Shown in pieces: positions 8,951-18,144 of a DNA stretch of 64,000 nt. The stretch lies in contig NZ_LZNS01000001.1 in NCBI RefSeq assembly GCF_001984575.1, positions 3,593,881 to 3,657,880 on the forward strand. Direction: 5' to 3'. A program made the translations under genes and the position numbers. The notes under the pieces are model-generated. The model had not been told where the DNA came from and ran no database searches. It was given only the letters and a program-made list of their open reading frames with translations. Positions within the stretch are counted from its first letter, which is position 1. Every line of letters begins with the position of its first letter. Origin of the DNA: Streptomyces sp. MP131-18. Lineage in GTDB: Bacteria > Actinomycetota > Actinomycetes > Streptomycetales > Streptomycetaceae.

Positions 8951-10504
8951 TCACGGGCGGGCGTTGCCGCCGCCTGAGCCCGCCGTCAGCAGGGGGGACG
9001 ACCCGGCCGCGTTCGCCGGCTGCTCCAGCACGTCCTTGCCGAGCACCGCCGGATCGGGCAGCTCCATCGGGTAGACCCCGTCGAAGCAGGCGCAGCACAG
9101 CTTCCGCTTGGGAATCGTGGTGGCCGCAACCATCGCGTCCAGGTCGATGTAGGCCAGCGAATCGGCGCCCAGGGAGGTGCGGATCTCCTCGACCGACAGG
9201 CCGCCCGCGATCAGCTCGGCCCGGGTGGCGAAGTCTATGCCGAAGTAGCAGGGCCACTTGATGGGCGGCGAGCTGATCCGCACGTGGACCTCGGCGGCGC
9301 CCGCCTCGCGGAGCATGCGGACCAGGGCGCGCTGCGTGTTGCCGCGGACGATCGAGTCGTCGACGACCACGAGACGCTTGCCGCGGATGACTTCCTTCAG
9401 CGGGTTCAGCTTGAGGCGGATGCCGAGCTGCCTGATCGTCTGGCTCGGCTGGATGAACGTCCGGCCCACGTACGCGTTCTTCACCAGGCCCGAGCCGTAC
9501 GGGATGCCCGCCGCCTCGGCGTAGCCGATGGCCGCGGGCGTGCCGGACTCCGGGGTCGGTATCACCAGGTCCGCCTCCACCGGCGCCTGCGCGGCCAGCC
9601 TGCGGCCCATCTCCACTCGGGAGAGGTACACATTGCGGCCCGAGATGTCGGTGTCGGGGCGGGCGAGATACACGTACTCGAAGACGCAGGTGCGCGGTTT
9701 TGCTTCCGCGAAGCGTGTGGAACGCAGCCCCTGCGCGTCGACGGCGATCAGCTCGCCCGGCTCGATCTCCCGCACGACCGAGGCGCCGACGATGTCCAGG
9801 GCGGCCGTCTCGGAGGCCACCACCCAGCCGCGCTCCAGGCGGCCGAGGACCAGCGGGCGGATGCCCTGCGGGTCGCGGGCCGCGTACAGCGTGCCCTCGT
9901 CCATGAACACGAAGCTGAACGCGCCCTTGACCTGCGGCAGCACGCGCGGGGCGGCCTCCTCCACGGTCAGCGGCTCGCCCGTTGACTCGTCGGTCTGCCC
10001 GGCGAGCAGCGCGGTCACCAGATCCGTGTCATTGGTCGAGGCGACCCGCTCCGGCGCACCCTGGCGCGGCCCCTTGCCGTCGGGCAGCGCGGCGACGAGC
10101 CCGGCCAGCTCCGTGGTGTTGACCAGATTGCCGTTGTGGCCGAGGGCGATCGACCCGTGGCCGGTCGCGCGGAAGGTGGGCTGCGCGTTCTCCCAGGTGG
10201 GGGCGCCCGTCGTCGAGTACCTGGCGTGTCCCACGGCGATGTGGCCCTGGAGCGAGCCGAGGGAGGTTTCGTCGAAGACCTGGGAGACCAGGCCCATGTC
10301 CTTGAAGACCAGGATCTTCGAACCGTCACTCACCGCAATACCCGCGGACTCCTGTCCGCGGTGCTGGAGTGCGTAGAGTCCGAAGAAGGTGAGCTTGGCG
10401 ACCTCCTCGCCCGGGGCCCAGACACCGAAGACGCCGCACGCGTCCCTCGGGCCCTGCTCTCCGGGGTCAAGGTCGTGGCTGAGTCGTCCGTCACCACGTG
10501 GCAC
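8951..10504 (-). CDS. purF: Amidophosphoribosyltransferase
   Basis: First committed enzyme of purine synthesis: PRPP plus glutamine gives 5-phosphoribosylamine. The protein has 517 residues. The N-terminal glutamine amidotransferase domain begins at Cys23 in DACGVFGVW, so a 22-residue propeptide must be removed to free the nucleophile, as in Bacillus-type PurF. The C-terminal phosphoribosyltransferase domain carries the PRPP loop VVVDDSIVRGNT, and KLCCACFDG supplies Fe-S cysteines near the end. The GTG at 10504 gives VPRGDGRLSHDL, matching known streptomycete PurF; a GTG two codons earlier (10510) is possible. It leads the purF-purM operon. Confidence 0.96.
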   Translation of the reverse strand: MPRGDGRLSHDLDPGEQGPRDACGVFGVWAPGEEVAKLTFFGLYALQHRGQESAGIAVSDGSKILVFKDMGLVSQVFDETSLGSLQGHIAVGHARYSTTGAPTWENAQPTFRATGHGSIALGHNGNLVNTTELAGLVAALPDGKGPRQGAPERVASTNDTDLVTALLAGQTDESTGEPLTVEEAAPRVLPQVKGAFSFVFMDEGTLYAARDPQGIRPLVLGRLERGWVVASETAALDIVGASVVREIEPGELIAVDAQGLRSTRFAEAKPRTCVFEYVYLARPDTDISGRNVYLSRVEMGRRLAAQAPVEADLVIPTPESGTPAAIGYAEAAGIPYGSGLVKNAYVGRTFIQPSQTIRQLGIRLKLNPLKEVIRGKRLVVVDDSIVRGNTQRALVRMLREAGAAEVHVRISSPPIKWPCYFGIDFATRAELIAGGLSVEEIRTSLGADSLAYIDLDAMVAATTIPKRKLCCACFDGVYPMELPDPAVLGKDVLEQPANAAGSSPLLTAGSGGGNARP

Positions 10505-10584
10505 GACCACGAGTCTAGGCCAGGACCCCGGGCCGGGGAGAACCCCTGGATTGTGAGACATGCCCCATACCGGCCCGGCGTGGA

Positions 10585-11436
10585 TCAGCTCAGGACGGGC
10601 AGCTCGGCCGCGAGCGCCCCCGCCCGCTCGCCGCTCGCGCGCAGCCGGCCGGCCGCGAGCGCCGCGTCCCAGGCGGTGCGCCCGGCGGCCAGCCGCAGCC
10701 AGGTCACCGGGTCGGTCTCCACCACGTTCGGCGGGGTGCCGCGGGTGTGCCGCGGGCCGGGCAGGCACTGGACGGCGGCGAACGGCGGGACCCGCAGCTC
10801 GGTGGAGGCGCCGGGCGCCTTGACGGCCAGCGCGTCCGCGAGCACCCGCACGGTGATCGCCAGGGCCTGCCGGTCCAGCCGCACCGGCCGCCCGAGGGCG
10901 CGCGTCAGATCGTCGCTGTGCACCACCAGCTCGACGACGCGGGTGACGGTGAAGTCGAGGGCGCGCATGGCGCCGAACCGATGCGGCAGCAGCACGTCCT
11001 CGCGCACGCCGGTCTCCACCACCGCCTCCAGCTCCTCCGCGGCGGCGTCCAGCGCCGCCGCCCGCCTCCGTGCCGCGGCGGCGTCCTGCCGCGTCCCGCC
11101 GTCCGCTGCGTTCGCGGTGTCCGCTGCGTTCGCGGTGTCCGCTGCGTTCGCGAGGGACCCGGTGGACCCGGCGGTCAGGGCCCACTCGCTCACCCCCAGC
11201 TCGGGGCGCGCCACGTCGGGCGGCGGCTGCGCGAGCACCCTGGGCAGCGCGTCGATCTGGCCGGCGATGTGGACCAGCAGCGTCCCGACGTCCCAGCCCG
11301 GCAGGCCGGACGGCGCCCCCCGCGCCTCGTCCGGGATCTCCCGGGCCGCCAGCCGTACGAATTCCACCTGGGCGAGCAGCGCGTCGCGGACCCGGTCGGG
11401 GTGGTGGGCGCGGACCTTGCGCCGGACGGCAGACAT
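10585..11436 (-). CDS. Maleylpyruvate isomerase-like (mycothiol/DinB) protein
   Basis: A 283-residue protein with an N-terminal DinB-like metal-binding helical domain (LPGWDVGTLLVHIAGQ and ELVVHSDDL supply histidines) and a C-terminal sterol-carrier-like part (DPVTWLRLAAGR). This is the layout of the mycothiol-dependent maleylpyruvate isomerase (MDMPI) superfamily in Actinobacteria. Many members are uncharacterised mycothiol S-transferases, so the exact reaction is unknown. A run of Ala-Asn-Ala-Ala-Asp-Thr repeats around residues 97-113 comes from an 18-bp tandem DNA repeat and is probably a variable linker. It lies 80 bases upstream of purF on the same strand. Confidence 0.85.
   Translation of the reverse strand: MSAVRRKVRAHHPDRVRDALLAQVEFVRLAAREIPDEARGAPSGLPGWDVGTLLVHIAGQIDALPRVLAQPPPDVARPELGVSEWALTAGSTGSLANAADTANAADTANAADGGTRQDAAAARRRAAALDAAAEELEAVVETGVREDVLLPHRFGAMRALDFTVTRVVELVVHSDDLTRALGRPVRLDRQALAITVRVLADALAVKAPGASTELRVPPFAAVQCLPGPRHTRGTPPNVVETDPVTWLRLAAGRTAWDAALAAGRLRASGERAGALAAELPVLS
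11101..11152. repeat. 18-bp tandem repeat inside the MDMPI-like gene
   Basis: GTCCGCTGCGTTCGCGGT occurs at 11101-11118 and 11119-11136, and its first 16 bases again at 11137-11152, all exact. It encodes an in-frame Asn-Ala-Ala-Asp-Thr-Ala linker, so copy number could vary without a frameshift. Confidence 0.9.
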
Positions 11437-11539
11437 AGCACGGAGCTTACGACCATCGCCGCGGGCCGGAAGGTGACAAGGTCATACCAAGTGGACCAAG
11501 CGGCGGGTGGGGTGCAGGGGGCTGTGCCACGATGCGCCC

Positions 11540-12040
11540 ATGGCTACTGCGGACCGCTACCTGGCGGAGGACGAGGAACTCATCTACGAGACCCGGCAGC
11601 ACTGGACCACGATGATCAGTGAGTTCCTGGTGCTCTGCCTCGTCGCCGTGGCCGCGGGCGCCGTGATCTGGGTGCTCCCCACCGACGAGGACTGGGGCGG
11701 GACCGCGGTGTGGGTGGTGCTCGGCGCCGCGGCGGTCGCCGCCGTGTGGTGGTGGCTGATCCCCCTCCTCCAGTGGCGCGCCACGCTGTACTTCCTCACC
11801 ACCAAGCGGCTCCACAAGCGGGCCGGATTCCTCAACAAGACGGGGACCAGCATTCCGCTCAGCCGGGTGAACGACGTGTCGTTCTCGGCCACCCTCTGGG
11901 AACGGATCATGCGGTACGGCACCGTGCGCGTACAGTCCGCGTCCGAACACGGAATGATGACCCTGCGGCACGTTCCGGAGCCCGAGGCCCTGAAGAACGT
12001 CATCTACCAGGCCCTCGACGGGCTGGACGAGGACAGCTGA
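11540..12040 (+). CDS. PH-domain membrane protein (bPH2 / DUF304-like)
   Basis: A 166-residue protein with a short N-terminal cytosolic part, two hydrophobic segments (about residues 26-45 and 55-75) and a C-terminal bacterial pleckstrin-homology-like domain (TLYFLTTKRLHKRAGFLNKTGTS, then IPLSRVNDV). The order of two membrane spans and a PH domain opening with 'LTTKR' is the usual YdbT/DUF304-type arrangement. Function is unknown in streptomycetes. The ATG at 11540 gives MATADRYLAEDEELIYETR. It is transcribed towards the next gene with a 32-base gap and may be cotranscribed with it. Confidence 0.85.
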   Translation: MATADRYLAEDEELIYETRQHWTTMISEFLVLCLVAVAAGAVIWVLPTDEDWGGTAVWVVLGAAAVAAVWWWLIPLLQWRATLYFLTTKRLHKRAGFLNKTGTSIPLSRVNDVSFSATLWERIMRYGTVRVQSASEHGMMTLRHVPEPEALKNVIYQALDGLDEDS

Positions 12041-12072
12041 ATGGGCCGGGCCGCGCCGGGTACTCCGGCGGC

Positions 12073-12525
12073 ATGGCTGGAATCGAACTGCGCAGCAGCG
12101 CATTCAACGACCACGCGCCCATTCCCGGGCGCTACACCAAGGACGGCGAGAATCTCTCGCCACCGCTGAGCTGGTCACGTCCCCCCACCGGCACGCGGGA
12201 GCTGGCCCTGATGTGCGAGGACCCGGACGCGCCGTCCGGCACGTTCCTGCACTGGCTGGTCACCGGCATCGACCCGCACCACGACGGCATCGGCACCGGG
12301 GCGCTGCCGCCGGGCGCCGCCGCGCACACCAACAGCTTCGGCGACGCGGACTGGGACGGGCCGAGGCCCCCGGTCGGCGACCCGGCGCACCGCTACTTCT
12401 TCCGCCTCTACGCGCTCCCCGGGCCCGTTCCGCTGCCCGAGCCCGCCTCGGCGCGGGACGTGCGCGAGGAGCTTGGCGGACGGCAGCTCGCCGGCGGCAC
12501 CCTGGTGGGCCTGCACCAGCGCTGA
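12073..12525 (+). CDS. YbhB/YbcL-type Raf kinase inhibitor-like protein (PEBP)
   Basis: A 150-residue phosphatidylethanolamine-binding-protein fold. The ligand-pocket motif CEDPDAPSGTFLHWLV is present, followed by HRYFFRLYAL. No signal peptide, so probably cytosolic. In bacteria the family has no settled role beyond binding small anionic ligands. Start ATG 12073 gives MAGIELRSSAF. It sits between the PH-domain gene and a DUF2795 gene on the same strand, so these small genes may form an operon. Confidence 0.9.
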   Translation: MAGIELRSSAFNDHAPIPGRYTKDGENLSPPLSWSRPPTGTRELALMCEDPDAPSGTFLHWLVTGIDPHHDGIGTGALPPGAAAHTNSFGDADWDGPRPPVGDPAHRYFFRLYALPGPVPLPEPASARDVREELGGRQLAGGTLVGLHQR

Positions 12526-12554
12526 CACGAACGGCCGAGGACGGGAGGAACGCC

Positions 12555-12887
12555 ATGGCCGCGACCGATGTGAACGAGATCCTGCACGCCGTCAAGAATG
12601 TCGACTTCCCCGCCGGGAAGGACGATCTGGTCCGCGCCGCCAAGCAGGCAGGCGCGTCAGAACCCGCCGTCAAGGCGCTGCGCGGCATCCCGCCTGAGAG
12701 CTACGCCAACCGCACCGAGGTCGCGCGCTCCGTGCGCCTGCCCGGGGACGCGGGGCTCGGGCTCAGCCCGGCCCAGCGCGCGGAACAGGCCCGCAGGGGC
12801 GGCAGGCGCGGGCAGGCCGAGCAGCTGCGGGACGTGCCGAAGCCCCCGGTGGACGAGGAACTGGACCGCGAGGACCGCGACCGCTGA
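12555..12887 (+). CDS. DUF2795 family protein
   Basis: A small, highly charged 110-residue protein. Its N-terminal 60 residues (MAATDVNEILHAVKNVDFPA, then KDDLVRAAKQAGA and ALRGIP) fit the DUF2795 fold seen in many Actinobacteria, with a basic, disordered C-terminal tail. GGAGG lies 7 bases before the ATG. No membrane segment or catalytic motif; function unknown. Same strand as the PEBP-like gene, 29 bases away. Confidence 0.85.
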   Translation: MAATDVNEILHAVKNVDFPAGKDDLVRAAKQAGASEPAVKALRGIPPESYANRTEVARSVRLPGDAGLGLSPAQRAEQARRGGRRGQAEQLRDVPKPPVDEELDREDRDR

Positions 12888-12916
12888 GCGGAGCGGGAGC
12901 GCCGAGAGGAGGCGTC

Positions 12917-13426
12917 ATGGTGCGCAAGAAGGTCGAGGGCAACGAGGAACAGCGGCGCCGCGCGGCGCGTGAGGCCGAACGCGCGGGAAGCAGCCCCAGC
13001 GCGCGCGGAGTCACCACGGGCGGCTCCAAGCAGCGCACCCACATGCCCGACCGCTCCTCGCTGACCCACGAGGAGAAGACGGACCCGCTCCACCGCGGAA
13101 AGCAGCGCCGGGAGGCCGAGGAACAGGCCGAGGCCCGCGCCGCTGACCGGCCCGCGCCGCCGCCCGGGCGGACGTTCACCGGACGGGAAGCGCCCGGCTA
13201 CGGAAGCGACCACGCCCGCGTCTTCCAGGCGCTCGGCGACGCGGAACGGCGCCACGGCGGCGACGCCGTGTACGCGACGGAGATCGCCCGCACGGCCGGT
13301 CTGCCCGACGAGCGGACGCGGCTGCTGCTGCACGATCTGGTGACCGTCCACCGGCTCGTCACCGAACTCCAGGGCACCGACCGCCCGGACCTCGGCCCCC
13401 GCTACGAAACGAGGCCGGGCCGCTGA
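12917..13426 (+). CDS. Hypothetical charged protein
   Basis: A 169-residue protein I cannot assign. The N-terminal half is rich in Lys, Arg, Glu and Gln and likely disordered; the last 60 residues (ARVFQALGDAERRHGGDAVY and following) read like a small helical, winged-helix-like domain. GAGAGGAGG lies close upstream of the ATG. It follows the DUF2795 gene by 29 bases on the same strand, which suggests cotranscription, and converges on the exported esterase gene. Confidence 0.7.
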   Translation: MVRKKVEGNEEQRRRAAREAERAGSSPSARGVTTGGSKQRTHMPDRSSLTHEEKTDPLHRGKQRREAEEQAEARAADRPAPPPGRTFTGREAPGYGSDHARVFQALGDAERRHGGDAVYATEIARTAGLPDERTRLLLHDLVTVHRLVTELQGTDRPDLGPRYETRPGR

Positions 13427-13448
13427 GCAGCGCACCGTGGCGCGCTGC

Positions 13449-14486
13449 CTACGCTCCGCCGTCCAGGGCGCGCAGCAACAGGGGCATGGAGCTGCGTAGT
13501 TCGCGCCTGCCGTAGGTGCCGCCGTGCGTGCCCGGGTAGAAGTGGGCGGTCACCGGCGTGCCCCGCATGATCAGCCGGTCGGCGAGTGCGCGGGTCTCGA
13601 TCCCGCAGATCGCCTCGGTCAGCGAGATCACGTCGTCCGGCAGCCGCTCGACCCACTCCTCCGTGCCGGGGATGAACGGGTCCGGCTCGGGGTCCGGGCC
13701 GTCCAGCTCCCCGGCCGTGCCGTCGCCCGCCGCGAGGTAGACGGGCGTGTGGCGCAGCGCGTCGGCCAGGTACCACGGGTCGTGGGCCTCCCACACGTGC
13801 CGCTGCGCGACCGGGTCGCCGAAGATCGCCGTGCCGTCGACGCCGACGTACCTGGCGCCGGACAGCCACACCTCGGGGTGCGCCAGCGGGTGAACGGCGC
13901 CGCTGTAGGAGGCCGCGGCCCGGAACAGTCCTGGGTGGCGCGCCGTGTAGGACAGGGCGCCGAAGCCGCCCTGCGAGTCGCCGCCGACCGCGCGCGCCCG
14001 TCCCGCGCCGTAGTCCCGTTCCAGCAGGGGCAGTACCTCGCGCAGGTGGAACGTCTCGACGGCGGGCGGCCCGCCGGCCCCGCCGTTCCACCAGTCGGTG
14101 TAGAAGCCGAACAGCGGCATGCCTGGCATGACGACGAGCGTGTCCCGCAGTTCGCCGATGTCCTGCACGAGGTGCTGCTCGGTCCAGATCCGTTCGTCGC
14201 CGTCGCCGCCCGGCAGCAGCCACAGCACCGGCCAGGTCCGCCCGGCGGCCCGGCGTTCCCAGCCGCGCGGCGTCAGCAGCACCACCGTTTCCTGGCCGCC
14301 GAGCGCGGGCGAGTCGATCGTCAGCTCGACCAGCCGGTCCCCCGTACGGCGTTCCCGGGCGACGCGCGCCCCGCCGCGCCCGGCGGCGCGGGCCCCGCCG
14401 GCCAGCCCCACCGCCGCGGCGGCGCCCCCGAACGCCGCCGCGGCCGTCATGAAGCGCCGCCTGCTGTACTCGTATCTCTCCGTCAT
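13449..14486 (-). CDS. Exported alpha/beta-hydrolase (esterase / antigen-85-like)
   Basis: A 345-residue protein with a twin-arginine signal (YSRRRFMTAAAAFGGAAAA), so probably exported folded by Tat. The mature part is an esterase D/antigen-85-like alpha/beta hydrolase: nucleophile elbow GGDSQGG with a central Ser, a WLLPGGDGDERIW oxyanion region and a late GTHGGTYG His. Substrate unknown; actinobacterial relatives are called trehalose mycolyltransferase-like, but streptomycetes lack mycolic acids, so simple esterase activity is more likely. No strong ribosome site is visible before the ATG at 14486. The gene converges on the hypothetical gene at 12917. Confidence 0.85.
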   Translation of the reverse strand: MTERYEYSRRRFMTAAAAFGGAAAAVGLAGGARAAGRGGARVARERRTGDRLVELTIDSPALGGQETVVLLTPRGWERRAAGRTWPVLWLLPGGDGDERIWTEQHLVQDIGELRDTLVVMPGMPLFGFYTDWWNGGAGGPPAVETFHLREVLPLLERDYGAGRARAVGGDSQGGFGALSYTARHPGLFRAAASYSGAVHPLAHPEVWLSGARYVGVDGTAIFGDPVAQRHVWEAHDPWYLADALRHTPVYLAAGDGTAGELDGPDPEPDPFIPGTEEWVERLPDDVISLTEAICGIETRALADRLIMRGTPVTAHFYPGTHGGTYGRRELRSSMPLLLRALDGGA

Positions 14487-14538
14487 GCCACCGACGCTAT
14501 GCGCCACCCCGCCCCACGGCATCCGACGGACGAAGTCG

Positions 14539-14576
14539 CCCGCTACTCCGCCCGGAGCAGCGGGCGGAGTAGCGGG
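14539..14576 (-). terminator. Terminator after purL
   Basis: A perfect 16-bp stem, CCCGCTACTCCGCCCG (14539-14554) with its complement at 14561-14576, and a GAGCAG loop. It lies 11 bases beyond the purL stop in the direction of purSQL transcription. Confidence 0.8.
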
Positions 14577-14587
14577 CGGGGCGCGCG

Positions 14588-16885
14588 TCAGGCGAACAGT
14601 GCGGGCAGTGTGTGCTCGTGGGCCTCGCGCAGTTCGGCGAGGGGCAGGGTGAACTGCCCCTGCACCTCGACCGCGTCGCCGTCCACCACGCCGACGCGCG
14701 TCGCGGGCAGCGACCTGGCGCGGCACATGTCGGTGAACCTGACCTCCTCGCCGCGCGGCACGGCGACCACGGCGCGGCCCGCCGATTCGGAGAAGAGGAA
14801 CGTGAACGCGTCGAGACCCTCGGGAACGACGAGGCGCGCGCCCCGCCCGCCCTTCAGGCAGGATTCGGTGACCGCCTGGATCAGGCCGCCGTCCGACAGG
14901 TCGTGCGCCGCGTCGATCATGCCGTCGCGGGAGGCGGCGATCAGCACCTCCGCGAGCAGCCGTTCGCGCTCCAGGTCCACCCGCGGCGGCAGGCCGCCGA
15001 GGTGGCCGTGGATCACCTGGGACCAGGCCGAGCCGCCGAACTCCCCGGCGGTGTCGCCCAGCAGGTAGATCAGCTGTCCCTCGGTGCGGAAGGCCATCGG
15101 GGTGCGGCGGGACACGTCGTCGATGACGCCGAGCACGCCGACCACGGGGGTGGGGTGGATCGCGCTCTCGCCGGTCTGGTTGTACAGCGAGACGTTCCCG
15201 CCGGTCACGGGGGTGCCCAGCGTCCGGCAGGCGTCGGCGAGGCCGCGGGTGGCCTCGGCGAACTGCCACATGACGGCCGGGTCCTCGGGGGAGCCGAAGT
15301 TGAGGCAGTCGGTGACGGCGAGCGGCCGGGCGCCGGTGGCCGCGACGTTGCGGTAGGACTCGGCCAGGGCGAGCTGGGCGCCGGCGTACGGGTCGAGCTT
15401 GGCGTAGCGGCCGTTGCCGTCGGTGGCGATGGCGACCCCGAGGTTGGTCTCCTCGTCGATGCGGATCATGCCGCCGTCCTCGGGCTGCGCCAGCACGGTG
15501 TTGCCCAGGACGTAGCGGTCGTACTGGTCGGTGATCCACGTCTTGGCGGCCTGGTTCGGCGAGGCGGTCAGCCGCAGCACCTGCTCGCGCAGCTCCTCGG
15601 GCCCGGCCGGGCGCGGCAGGGCCGCGGCGTCGTCCGCCTGGAGCGCGTCCTGCCAGGCGGGGCGGGCGAGCGGACGGCGGTAGACGGGGCCCTCGTGCGC
15701 GACGGTGCGCGGCGGGACGTCGACGATCTGCTCGCCGTGCCAGAAGATCTCCAGCCGGTCGCCCTCGGTGACCTCGCCGATGACGGTGGCGATGACGTCC
15801 CACTTGGCGCAGATCTCCAGGAACCGGTCGACGTTCTCCGGCCGGACGACGGCGCACATGCGCTCCTGCGACTCGCTCATGAGGATCTCCTCGGGGGAGA
15901 GCGAGGCGTCGCGCAGCGGAACGGTGTCGAGGTCGACCCGCATCCCGCCGGAGCCGGCCGAGGCCAGCTCGGAGGTGGCGCAGGACAGTCCTGCGCCGCC
16001 CAGGTCCTGGATGCCGGCGACCAGGTCCTCGGCGAAGACTTCCAGGGTGCACTCGATGAGCAGCTTCTCCTGGAACGGGTCGCCGACCTGGACCGCGGGC
16101 CGCTTGGCGGGGCCAGGAAGAGGGTGATGCGTAGCGTCTCCGCTCGGGGTGGTGGGGGGCGACGGGTGGGAAAAGGTTTCCGAGGCGAGCACCGAGACGC
16201 CACCGATGCCGTCGCCGCCGGTGCGGGCGCCGTACAGGATCACCTTGTTGCCGGTGCCCGAGGCTTTGGCGAGGTGGATGTCCTCGTGCCGCATGACGCC
16301 CACGCACAACGCGTTGACCAGCGGGTTGCCCTGGTAGCAGGAGTCGAAGACGACCTCGCCGCCGATGTTGGGCAGGCCCAGGCAGTTGCCGTAGCCGCCG
16401 ATGCCCGCGACGACGCCCGGCAGCACGCGGCGCGTGTCGGGGTGATCGGCCGCGCCGAAGCGCAGCGGGTCCATCACGGCGACGGGCCTGGCGCCCATGG
16501 CGAGGATGTCGCGGACGATGCCGCCGATGCCGGTGGCCGCGCCCTGGTAGGGCTCGACGTACGAGGGGTGGTTGTGCGACTCGACCTTGAACGTGACCGC
16601 GTACCCCTGGCCGACGTCGACGACGCCCGCGTTCTCCCCGATGCCGACCAGCAACGCGTCGCTGGCCGGGGCCTTTTCGCCGAACTGCTTGAGGTGGACC
16701 TTGCTGGACTTGTAGGAGCAGTGCTCGGACCACATCACCGAGTACATGGCCAGCTCGGCGCCGGTCGGGCGGCGGCCGAGGATGACCCGGATGCGCTCGT
16801 ACTCGTCTTCCTTCAGGCCCAGTTCGGCCCAGGGCTGCGCGTCGTGCGGGGTGCCCGCGGCGTGCTTGACGGTGTCGAGGCTCAT
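14588..16885 (-). CDS. purL: Phosphoribosylformylglycinamidine synthase II
   Basis: Synthetase subunit of the three-protein PurS/PurQ/PurL complex, which amidates FGAR to FGAM using ATP and glutamine-derived ammonia. The 765-residue product is the small PurL of Gram-positive bacteria. Signatures include [35 protein letters not shown] and [13 protein letters not shown]. The ATG at 16885 overlaps the purQ stop (ATGA). Unusual point: about residues 239-258 (bases 16112-16171), a Pro/His/Thr-rich stretch interrupts the VLASETF...[10 protein letters not shown] segment, which other PurL proteins I remember cross with only a few residues. The frame is kept, so the enzyme should still fold. Confidence 0.96.
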   Translation of the reverse strand: MSLDTVKHAAGTPHDAQPWAELGLKEDEYERIRVILGRRPTGAELAMYSVMWSEHCSYKSSKVHLKQFGEKAPASDALLVGIGENAGVVDVGQGYAVTFKVESHNHPSYVEPYQGAATGIGGIVRDILAMGARPVAVMDPLRFGAADHPDTRRVLPGVVAGIGGYGNCLGLPNIGGEVVFDSCYQGNPLVNALCVGVMRHEDIHLAKASGTGNKVILYGARTGGDGIGGVSVLASETFSHPSPPTTPSGDATHHPLPGPAKRPAVQVGDPFQEKLLIECTLEVFAEDLVAGIQDLGGAGLSCATSELASAGSGGMRVDLDTVPLRDASLSPEEILMSESQERMCAVVRPENVDRFLEICAKWDVIATVIGEVTEGDRLEIFWHGEQIVDVPPRTVAHEGPVYRRPLARPAWQDALQADDAAALPRPAGPEELREQVLRLTASPNQAAKTWITDQYDRYVLGNTVLAQPEDGGMIRIDEETNLGVAIATDGNGRYAKLDPYAGAQLALAESYRNVAATGARPLAVTDCLNFGSPEDPAVMWQFAEATRGLADACRTLGTPVTGGNVSLYNQTGESAIHPTPVVGVLGVIDDVSRRTPMAFRTEGQLIYLLGDTAGEFGGSAWSQVIHGHLGGLPPRVDLERERLLAEVLIAASRDGMIDAAHDLSDGGLIQAVTESCLKGGRGARLVVPEGLDAFTFLFSESAGRAVVAVPRGEEVRFTDMCRARSLPATRVGVVDGDAVEVQGQFTLPLAELREAHEHTLPALFA

Positions 16886-17559
16886 GCGCTGACCAGCTTC
16901 TTGAGGACCGAGGTGAAGAAGGGGAGCCCGTCCGTGGTGGGGCCGGTCAGGGCCTCCACGGCGTGCTCCGGGTGCGGCATCAGACCCACCACGTTCCCCG
17001 CGGGGTTGCAGATGCCGGCGATGTCGCGGCGCGATCCGTTCGGATTGCGCTCCAGGTAGCGGAAGACCACCCGGCCCTCGGCCTCCAGCTCGTCGAGGGT
17101 GCCCTCGTCGGCGACGTAGCCGCCCTCCCCGTTCTTCAGGGGAACGGTGATCTCCTGGCCCTCGGCGTAGTCGGCCGTCCAGGCGGTCCCGGCGTTCTCC
17201 ACGCGCAGGCGCTGGTCGCGGCAGATGAAGTGCAGGTGGTCGTTGCGGGTGAGCGCGCCGGGCAGCAGGTGGGATTCGCACAGCATCTGGAAGCCATTGC
17301 AGATGCCGAGCACGGGAAGGCCGGCGCGCGCCCCGGCGATGATCGTTTCCATCACGGGGGAGAAACGCGCGATGGCGCCGCAGCGAAGATAGTCACCATA
17401 GGAGAAACCGCCCGGAAGGATCACGGCGTCGACCTGATGCAGGTCTTTGTCGCCGTGCCAGAGCGCGACGGGCTCGGCGCCCGCGAGCTTTACCGCGCGG
17501 GCGGCATCACGGTCGTCGAGCGAGCCGGGAAATGTGACGACTCCCACACGAGTGGTCAC
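16882..17559 (-). CDS. purQ: Phosphoribosylformylglycinamidine synthase I (glutaminase)
   Basis: Class I glutamine amidotransferase subunit of FGAM synthase, 225 residues. The nucleophile Cys lies in [11 protein letters not shown], and the His/Glu of the triad in [10 protein letters not shown] near the C-terminus. It starts with GTG (17559), which overlaps the purS stop (GTGA), and its own stop overlaps the purL ATG, so purS-purQ-purL are translationally coupled in the right stoichiometric order. Confidence 0.96.
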   Translation of the reverse strand: MTTRVGVVTFPGSLDDRDAARAVKLAGAEPVALWHGDKDLHQVDAVILPGGFSYGDYLRCGAIARFSPVMETIIAGARAGLPVLGICNGFQMLCESHLLPGALTRNDHLHFICRDQRLRVENAGTAWTADYAEGQEITVPLKNGEGGYVADEGTLDELEAEGRVVFRYLERNPNGSRRDIAGICNPAGNVVGLMPHPEHAVEALTGPTTDGLPFFTSVLKKLVSA

Positions 17560-17807
17560 CGCTCCTCCTCGACCCGGACCTCGAAGTCCTCGATCACCGT
17601 GTTGGCGAGAAACGTGCGCGCCATCTCCCTGACACGGTCGAGGGCCGCCTCGTCGACGGGCCCCGCAAGCTCCAGTTCGAAACGCTTGCCCTGGCGGACG
17701 TCCGAGACGCCGTCGAACCCGAGCCGTGGCAGTGCGCGCTGCACCGCTTGGCCCTGGGGGTCGAGGATCTCCGGCTTGAGCATGACGTCGACTACGACGC
17801 GAGCCAC
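17556..17807 (-). CDS. purS: Phosphoribosylformylglycinamidine synthase subunit PurS
   Basis: An 83-residue dimeric linker subunit that bridges PurQ and PurL in the FGAM synthase complex. [20 protein letters not shown] and the closing DFEVRV strand are typical. GTG start at 17807 with GGGAG upstream. First gene of the purSQL operon; its promoter lies in the gap divergent from lsr2. Confidence 0.95.
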   Translation of the reverse strand: MARVVVDVMLKPEILDPQGQAVQRALPRLGFDGVSDVRQGKRFELELAGPVDEAALDRVREMARTFLANTVIEDFEVRVEEER

Positions 17808-18144
17808 TGGTACTCCCGGTGGTGGTGCGGTGGTGGTGATGCTTGACGCTGCACCGGCCAGCGTACCCGGAGGAGAAATCTACGCGGGTAGATATTCAGA
17901 GTAAAGGTCACGTTAGGGTATCGGGACCTGGAACCCTTCCAGAAAACGTCCTGGAAAAAGTAAGGTCCCCGTACGAGGATGATGAGTGACTGAATTCATC
18001 GTCTCGCATTACTGTGCCAGGCGCAGTACAAATAAAAGAACCATACTCGCGAACGAGTGGGAGTCCAGCGTCGCTGCACGTGATTCGGCGGTAACCGGCC
18101 TCCGGGCCGCCGTGGCAGCGAGCCTCCCGGAAGGACCGATATCC
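17808..18144. promoter_or_regulatory. AT-rich divergent promoter region of purSQL and lsr2
   Basis: These 337 bases hold no gene I can support. From about 17880 to 18060 the sequence is far richer in A and T than its surroundings, including GTAGATATTCAGAGTAAAGG and a CAGTACAAATAAAAGAACC stretch. Lsr2 proteins bind AT-rich DNA, so autoregulation of lsr2 through this island is likely but inferred. An in-frame ATG at 17986 would lengthen Lsr2 by 53 residues; I treat it as non-coding. Confidence 0.55.

Noticed and set aside
17986..18144. N-terminal extension of Lsr2 from an upstream ATG
   Set aside because: The extra 53 residues fall in the AT-rich promoter region and do not resemble Lsr2; the GTG at 18145 has a ribosome site and the standard start.
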